8,064 nt of DNA, taken from assembly GCA_029051085.1 (NCBI GenBank), contig JAIDLK010000025.1, positions 1 to 8,064 of the forward strand, given 5' to 3'. The stretch's first letter is position 1, and every line of letters starts with the position of its first letter. The translations under genes and the position numbers were made by a program. The notes beneath the pieces are model-generated. The model was not told where the DNA came from. It saw only the letters and a program-made list of their open reading frames with translations, and did no database searches. The stretch is from Alphaproteobacteria bacterium (GTDB lineage: Bacteria > Pseudomonadota > Alphaproteobacteria > Rs-D84). Positions 6,052-8,064 of this stretch are shown here, one piece after another.

Positions 6052-6537
6052 ATGTATAGAAATCCAATGGCCCTTCATAAAACAGAGGCGGAAAAGCGTC
6101 GCGCTTTTCGTGCCGCGGCTGCGGCCGGTGCGGTGGCTTGGGATGCGCGGGGGCGCGAATATCCTTTGCGTACTCTGAAAATAAAGGACGTTGAATATGT
6201 TGCCGGTGCGTGGCGTCTGCAAAACAAATTTGACGGCCATATTCAGCTGGTTCGCGGTGAAGAATATGTGTTGGACGAGCGTCTGAACAGGGTCGAAAGC
6301 AATCATTTTGAGTTTTATAACGCCAGACTTGTAGGCATAAACTGCTATGGCCGGTTTACGATAGCCGGTGCAAAAGTCATTGTTGCAAAATATGAAACGG
6401 ATGATGAAACGCATTGGGCGTATGGAAATACGTTGGAGCAGGCGCGTGCATTCCTTGGTATAAGTTTGTATGACAAATACAGGGATTTGATACATTCTGC
6501 CGCATGCAAGAAAAAATTGTCACGCAGTTCCAAATAA
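6052..6537 (+). CDS. Hypothetical protein (161 aa) coupled to obgE
   Basis: I do not recognise this family. The 161-residue product has a basic, alanine-rich helical N-terminus (about residues 8-30, KTEAEKRRAFRAAAAAGAV). A mixed alpha/beta middle with many aromatic and charged residues follows, and the C-terminus is lysine- and serine-rich (KKKLSRSSK). No signal peptide, membrane helix or recognisable catalytic motif is visible; Cys98 and Cys152 are the only cysteines. The start lies 2 bp after the obgE stop, with GGA inside the last obgE codons serving as a likely ribosome binding site, so translation is probably coupled. The codon use looks like that of obgE, which supports a resident gene. 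A promoter for rubrerythrin begins right after its stop, and I see no terminator hairpin in between. Confidence 0.8.
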   Translation: MYRNPMALHKTEAEKRRAFRAAAAAGAVAWDARGREYPLRTLKIKDVEYVAGAWRLQNKFDGHIQLVRGEEYVLDERLNRVESNHFEFYNARLVGINCYGRFTIAGAKVIVAKYETDDETHWAYGNTLEQARAFLGISLYDKYRDLIHSAACKKKLSRSSK

Positions 6538-6541
6538 TTTT

Positions 6542-6570
6542 TTGATTTTTATATGCTTGTCTGTTAGTAT
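6542..6570 (+). promoter_or_regulatory. Promoter of the rubrerythrin gene
   Basis: TTGATT (6542-6547) and TAGTAT (6565-6570) are 17 bases apart, each a partial sigma-70 match. The transcript would start near 6577 and carry a leader of about 25 bases with a strong AAGGAG Shine-Dalgarno (6591-6596) six bases before ATG. CCTTT at 6571-6575 could pair with AAAGG at 6590-6594 if it lies within the transcript, but the predicted start makes that unlikely. Confidence 0.6.
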
Positions 6571-6602
6571 CCTTTGGGAAAGTAATCATAAAGGAGTAAA
6601 AT

Positions 6603-7226
6603 ATGGCACTATCATTAAAAGGCACACAGACTGAAAAGAATCTGTTGACGGCGTTTGCCGGTGAATCCCAGGCGCGCAATCGTTATACATTCTTTGCGTC
6701 CAAGGCCAAGAAAGACGGCTATCAGGCCATTGCAAACATTTTCTTGGAAACGGCGAACCAAGAGAAGGAGCATGCCGCACGTCTGTTTAAATTTTTGGAG
6801 GGTGGTGATTTGGAAATAACTGCGTCGTTCCCGGCGGGAAAAATTGGCGACACGCTGGATAACTTAAAGGCGGCGGCATACGGCGAACACGAAGAAAATA
6901 CCGAAATGTACCCGAAGTTTGCCCAAATTGCGGCCCAGGAAGGCTTTCCGGCAATTGCAGAAGTTTTGAAAAATATTGGTTATGCGGAACGCTATCATGA
7001 ATCTCGCTTTCGCGCATTGGCCGAAGCCATTGAAAACGGTACATTGTTCAAATCTGATAAGATTGTTATGTGGCGTTGCACGAATTGTGGCAACTGGCAC
7101 ATCGGAACCGAGGCGCCGGAAGTATGTGCGGCCTGTCTGCATGAACGTGGCTATTTCATCAGCGAAGGTGTCGTATCCCGCTGTGATACCAGCGAAGGTT
7201 TTTGCGAATATACAAACAAAGACTAA
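6603..7226 (+). CDS. rbr: Rubrerythrin (peroxide-reducing diiron protein)
   Basis: The 207-residue protein is a classical two-domain rubrerythrin. It reduces hydrogen peroxide to water in the cytoplasm of anaerobes and microaerophiles, drawing electrons from NAD(P)H through rubredoxin-type partners. The N-terminal ferritin-like four-helix bundle carries the diiron ligands E21, E54-x-x-H57, E95, E98 and E129-x-x-H132, in the spacing known from Desulfovibrio rubrerythrin. The C-terminal rubredoxin-like domain has two CxxC knuckles, C159/C162 and C175/C178, that bind one iron. All expected ligands are present. A tail after about residue 188 adds two further cysteines (C194, C201), longer than in the compact family members. 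The start is firmly set by AAGGAG six bases upstream. It has its own promoter and terminator and so appears monocistronic; regulation by a peroxide sensor is possible, but no operator is recognisable. Confidence 0.97.
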   Translation: MALSLKGTQTEKNLLTAFAGESQARNRYTFFASKAKKDGYQAIANIFLETANQEKEHAARLFKFLEGGDLEITASFPAGKIGDTLDNLKAAAYGEHEENTEMYPKFAQIAAQEGFPAIAEVLKNIGYAERYHESRFRALAEAIENGTLFKSDKIVMWRCTNCGNWHIGTEAPEVCAACLHERGYFISEGVVSRCDTSEGFCEYTNKD

Positions 7227-7247
7227 AAGTTGTTTGTTCCAAAACCC

Positions 7248-7273
7248 AAAAAGACCCGAAATCGGGTCTTTTT
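7248..7273. terminator. Bidirectional intrinsic terminator between rbr and the Cys-rich gene
   Basis: GACCCG (7253-7258) and CGGGTC (7263-7268) form a strong stem around AAAT, extended by five A-T pairs on each side (7248-7252 with 7269-7273). A run of seven T follows on the plus strand (7269-7275), and a run of T follows on the minus strand. It lies 21 bp after the rbr stop and 36 bp beyond the end of the convergent gene, so it can serve both. Confidence 0.93.
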
Positions 7274-7309
7274 TTGGGCCGTAGCAAGCTGTATTAAAAT
7301 TTAATGGGT

Positions 7310-7984
7310 TTAAGAGCCCGTAGTATATGAGCAGTTTGATGTATAAACATACTTTCCGGCTTCTGTTGGTATTTCAGAATTTGCTTTTATATAACAGTCA
7401 GACTGTGCCGCCAATCCCTCTTTGGATGCAACATATGAGGCCGCTCCTATATACAGAGTTGAATCGTCGGATGCCTTGGGGCATGCCGCGCATGTCAGGT
7501 CTGAATTAGAGGTCGTCCCAGCCGGCACCCCAAACTCCAAAAAAGTCCCCGCGTTTGTTGCATAGTATCCGTCGGCGCATCTGTATAAAGTGGTTGCGCA
7601 ATTTGAGCAGCCGCTGGCGGTTGAAAGTGTGGCGGTACCTGTTTGACGGCCGGTATAATTTGGTATACCCCAGCTTATACTTGAAAAACAGCTGGTCGTG
7701 CATCTTTCAATTGGCGCTATTGTTGCACATGAGGTTGTTCTGCATGAGCAGCTACCGTCACACAAATATAGTAAGCAAGTATCCTTCATCTTACCACCGC
7801 CACCTATGCCGTAATCGTCCTCAATGCAATCTGTGGTTATCGCAAATTGTGCTTGAGCGTTGGAAAGTGTATTGCATTTTGTTCCGACCGCTATTGTTGT
7901 CCCCGGGCAATAAGATACGGCATTACAAGGAGATAGGTATAAACTTCCTAGGACTGCCAGCGTTGAAATTAGATATTTTTTCAT
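7310..7984 (-). CDS. Secreted cysteine-rich protein of unknown function
   Basis: The best start is the ATG at 7984-7982, giving 224 residues. GGGGGA lies five bases upstream, and the protein then begins with a textbook signal peptide: MKK, a hydrophobic core (about 4-17), then SPCNA with likely signal peptidase I cleavage after A22. An in-frame ATG 45 bases further upstream would bury the signal peptide and has no ribosome binding site. The mature part holds 17 cysteines in about 202 residues, including CDGSCSC (75-81) and two CxxC pairs (126/129 and 165/168), and is otherwise rich in Ser, Thr, Gly and Ala. A stretch like CADGYYAT (136-143) and a CAACP segment (165-169) recall disulfide-stabilised repeat modules of extracellular proteins. 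It would be exported to the periplasm or cell surface and need oxidative folding. No enzymatic motif is visible. I recall similar Cys-rich families in gut alphaproteobacterial genomes, but cannot verify this. Confidence 0.85.
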   Translation of the reverse strand: MKKYLISTLAVLGSLYLSPCNAVSYCPGTTIAVGTKCNTLSNAQAQFAITTDCIEDDYGIGGGGKMKDTCLLYLCDGSCSCRTTSCATIAPIERCTTSCFSSISWGIPNYTGRQTGTATLSTASGCSNCATTLYRCADGYYATNAGTFLEFGVPAGTTSNSDLTCAACPKASDDSTLYIGAASYVASKEGLAAQSDCYIKANSEIPTEAGKYVYTSNCSYTTGS

Positions 7985-8064
7985 ATATTCCCCCATTATT
8001 TTCTGCCTAATAAAAAGGAACGTTTTCATTATGGCTACTCTTTGAAAAAATTTAAGCCCAGAAA
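7985..8064. other. Upstream region of the Cys-rich gene, window end
   Basis: This A+T-rich stretch holds the GGGGGA Shine-Dalgarno (7990-7995, minus strand). A weak candidate -10, CATAAT, is read on the minus strand near 8033-8038, with no convincing -35. I see no other gene or RNA here. Confidence 0.4.

Noticed and set aside
5806..6495. Long minus-strand open frame of 229 codons opposite obgE and the next gene
   Set aside because: It runs antisense to two well-supported genes, has no ribosome binding site support and shows no recognisable motif.
7294..7306. Near-palindrome ATTAAAATTTAAT
   Set aside because: It is short, A+T-only and imperfect, next to a much stronger terminator; probably chance.
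7919..7933. Lipoprotein signal (LSPC) in the cysteine-rich protein
   Set aside because: Proline directly before the cysteine does not fit a lipobox, and a signal peptidase I site (CNA) follows at once.
7985..8029. Upstream start for the cysteine-rich protein, adding 15 residues
   Set aside because: It lacks a Shine-Dalgarno and would place a charged segment before a complete signal peptide, whereas the ATG at 7984 has GGGGGA upstream.

Overview
The window looks like the chromosome of an alphaproteobacterium, probably host-associated and living with little oxygen. The strongest lineage evidence is a circularly permuted, two-piece tmRNA gene (about 4656-4973, minus strand), an arrangement typical of Alphaproteobacteria. 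A rubrerythrin gene suggests an anaerobic or microaerobic life. A secreted, very cysteine-rich protein resembles surface proteins I associate with gut alphaproteobacteria, but that last point is inference from memory.

Layout. Positions 1-606 (+) hold the C-terminal end of a superfamily 1 Pif1/RecD-like helicase cut by the window edge. It converges on, and overlaps by about 50 bp, a compact minus-strand cluster that reads lon-like (4310-2544), a 91-residue unknown, tsaB, rimI and radC (ending at 557). The last three are joined by overlapping reading frames or very short spacing. Upstream of lon lie a hairpin terminator (4347-4371), a 76-residue two-helix membrane protein (4621-4391) and the tmRNA gene. 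The tmRNA has a near-consensus promoter and faces away from obgE (5045-6049, +). ObgE is followed after 2 bp by an unknown 161-residue gene. Rubrerythrin (6603-7226, +) has its own promoter and Shine-Dalgarno. It shares a bidirectional terminator (about 7248-7273) with the convergent cysteine-rich secreted protein (7984-7310, -).

How the genes work together. Much of the window concerns translation and its quality control: tmRNA rescues stalled ribosomes, ObgE acts in ribosome assembly, RimI acetylates a ribosomal protein, and TsaB helps make the t6A tRNA modification. The oddest gene is the Lon homologue. It keeps the N-terminal region and every AAA+ ATPase signature, but stops before the protease domain. 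No remnant of that domain is seen downstream, so it is predicted to be a protease-less unfoldase. The 91-residue unknown directly downstream and the unknown after obgE are the least explained coding content.
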